From the NCBI GenBank assembly GCA_035493955.1, contig DATJHI010000036.1, positions 186,001 to 250,000 of the forward strand: DNA of 64,000 nucleotides, in the 5' to 3' direction. Below the pieces are notes generated by a model that searched no databases, had not been told where the DNA came from, and saw only the letters and a list, made by a program, of their open reading frames with translations. The position numbers and the translations under genes are program-made. Positions 63,342 through 64,000 of the stretch are shown here, in pieces (the stretch's first letter is position 1; every line of letters starts with the position of its first letter). Source of the DNA: NCED01 sp035493955. GTDB lineage: Bacteria > Pseudomonadota > Alphaproteobacteria > Caulobacterales > Caulobacteraceae.

Positions 63342-63835
63342 GTCGGGGGTTTGGCCCCGCGTTCCACGGCGACGGGGGCGAAGGCCTGGATCACCTGCAG
63401 ATAGGCCTCGCGCTTGAACGGGACCACCAGGTCGGCGGTCTCGTGCAGGTCCGCCCAGCGCCAGTCCCCGAATTCGGCGGGCAGGTGGGCCCGCAGATCA
63501 ACCTCGGCGTCCTCGCCCTCGAACAGGAAGGCGAACCAGGCCTGCTTCTGGCCGCGGTAGCCGCGTCCTTTCTTCGAGCCTTGGAAATTCGCGGGGAAAT
63601 CGTAGGCGATCCACCCTTCGGTGCGGGCCAGAAGGGTGACCGAGACGATCCCCGTCTCCTCGTACAGTTCGCGTCGAGCGGCGGCCTCCAGGTCCTCGCC
63701 GGGATCGACCCCGCCTTGCGGGAACTGCCAGGTGTGCGGACCGTCGGTGTGGAGGCGCTTGCCGAGCCAGACCTTGCCGGCGCGGTTGAACACCACGATG
63801 CCGACGTTCTCGCGATAGGCGTCCAGCTCGATCAC
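63338..63835 (-). CDS. rppH: RNA pyrophosphohydrolase RppH
   Basis: A 165-residue Nudix enzyme removing pyrophosphate from mRNA 5' ends. Nudix box at 41-63 with Arg55-Glu56 and Glu59-Glu60. RENVGIVVFNRAGKVWLGKR and WQFPQGGVDPGE are typical of RppH. GTG start overlaps the stop of the upstream deacetylase (GTGA). Confidence 0.96.
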   Translation of the reverse strand: MIELDAYRENVGIVVFNRAGKVWLGKRLHTDGPHTWQFPQGGVDPGEDLEAAARRELYEETGIVSVTLLARTEGWIAYDFPANFQGSKKGRGYRGQKQAWFAFLFEGEDAEVDLRAHLPAEFGDWRWADLHETADLVVPFKREAYLQVIQAFAPVAVERGAKPPT

Positions 63836-64000
63836 TTGCGGGCGAGGGCCGACGCGGGCGCCAATTGATAGCCGCGACCGGCCAGGCCTTGGGCCCAGCG
63901 GACCACGGAGTCCACGGTCAGGGGATAGGCGAAGCCCGCTCCCAGGGCCTGGCCGTGTTGCAGGGCGGCGGCTTCGAGGGACAGGAGCCGGCGATCGACC
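63832..64000 (-). CDS. Divergent polysaccharide deacetylase, C-terminal part
   Basis: The gene continues past the window end; about 56 C-terminal residues are visible, ending with GRGYQLAPASALARK. GSALG-type block LEAAALQHGQALGAGFAYPLT matches the C-terminus of COG2861 (YibQ). Overlapping its stop with the rppH start is usual in alphaproteobacteria. Confidence 0.82.
   Translation of the reverse strand, partial: VDRRLLSLEAAALQHGQALGAGFAYPLTVDSVVRWAQGLAGRGYQLAPASALARK

Noticed and set aside
1..64000. Transposases, integrases, CRISPR arrays, rRNA, further tRNAs
   Set aside because: None seen on either strand apart from tRNA-Thr at 13.6 kb.

Overview
The window is high-GC DNA from an alphaproteobacterium, most likely a member of the Caulobacteraceae (Caulobacter/Phenylobacterium type). 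Signs are the divergent hemC-hemD / tsaD-gpsA arrangement, an alphaproteobacterial TIGR02301 protein, an SDHAF4-type DUF1674 protein, a phoR/phoU/phoB and pstCAB phosphate regulon, and RppH coupled to a divergent polysaccharide deacetylase. The genus cannot be fixed from sequence alone. Genes are tightly packed, with many ATGA or GTGA stop/start overlaps. I see no rRNA, IS element, prophage or CRISPR, and one tRNA, tRNA-Thr(CGU).

Layout. 1-5.4 kb: the end of an SpsF-type cytidylyltransferase, a GNAT acetyltransferase, a secreted M13 metallopeptidase and a GT4 glycosyltransferase. 5.5-13.4 kb: beta-carbonic anhydrase, a membrane fatty acid desaturase and several small secreted proteins, including a glycine-zipper protein with an internal duplication, plus a GT2 enzyme. 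13.5-18.4 kb: tRNA-Thr, hemD, hemC, tsaD, gpsA, a YciI protein and a Rieske protein. 18.4-21.5 kb: an ABC importer with a fused double permease and an ATPase carrying an AAA-associated C-terminal domain, with no binding protein nearby. 21.7-28.7 kb: mixed enzymes (serine hydrolase, acyltransferase, two-gene Nudix/TIGR02301 unit with NfeD, ligase-associated exonuclease, 2-hydroxyacid dehydrogenase, SH3 protein). 28.7-31.5 kb: the unsaturated fatty acid run fabA-fabB-fabI. 31.5-35.6 kb: DUF1674 protein, rsmB, rpe, heparinase-like lyase.

35.6-50.4 kb is a phosphate-responsive region. phoR, phoU and phoB lie on the minus strand, followed by a phosphate-type porin and a sulfate-binding-type periplasmic protein. 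pstCAB lies about 9 kb away on the plus strand. Two readable Pho boxes support PhoB control: one between phoR and phoU and one upstream of pstC. Between the two halves sit a lipoprotein, a divergent GH1 glycosidase, an SDR, an aldose epimerase, an EEP-family phosphodiesterase and a PLD-type enzyme.

50.6-64 kb holds a GT2 enzyme, a GNAT enzyme, ribosomal proteins L21 and L27 with a clear terminator, and a zinc operon. The zinc operon is a membrane protein plus a His-rich COG0523 GTPase, preceded by a near-perfect Zur-type palindrome. After it come an orphan ExbD, a WD40 protein, mtgA, a hybrid histidine kinase, a 2OG-Fe(II) oxygenase, obgE, proB, rppH and the end of a divergent polysaccharide deacetylase. 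The most informative features are regulatory: the Zur site, the two Pho boxes and two unexplained perfect palindromes. I found no clearly new defence or mobile system.
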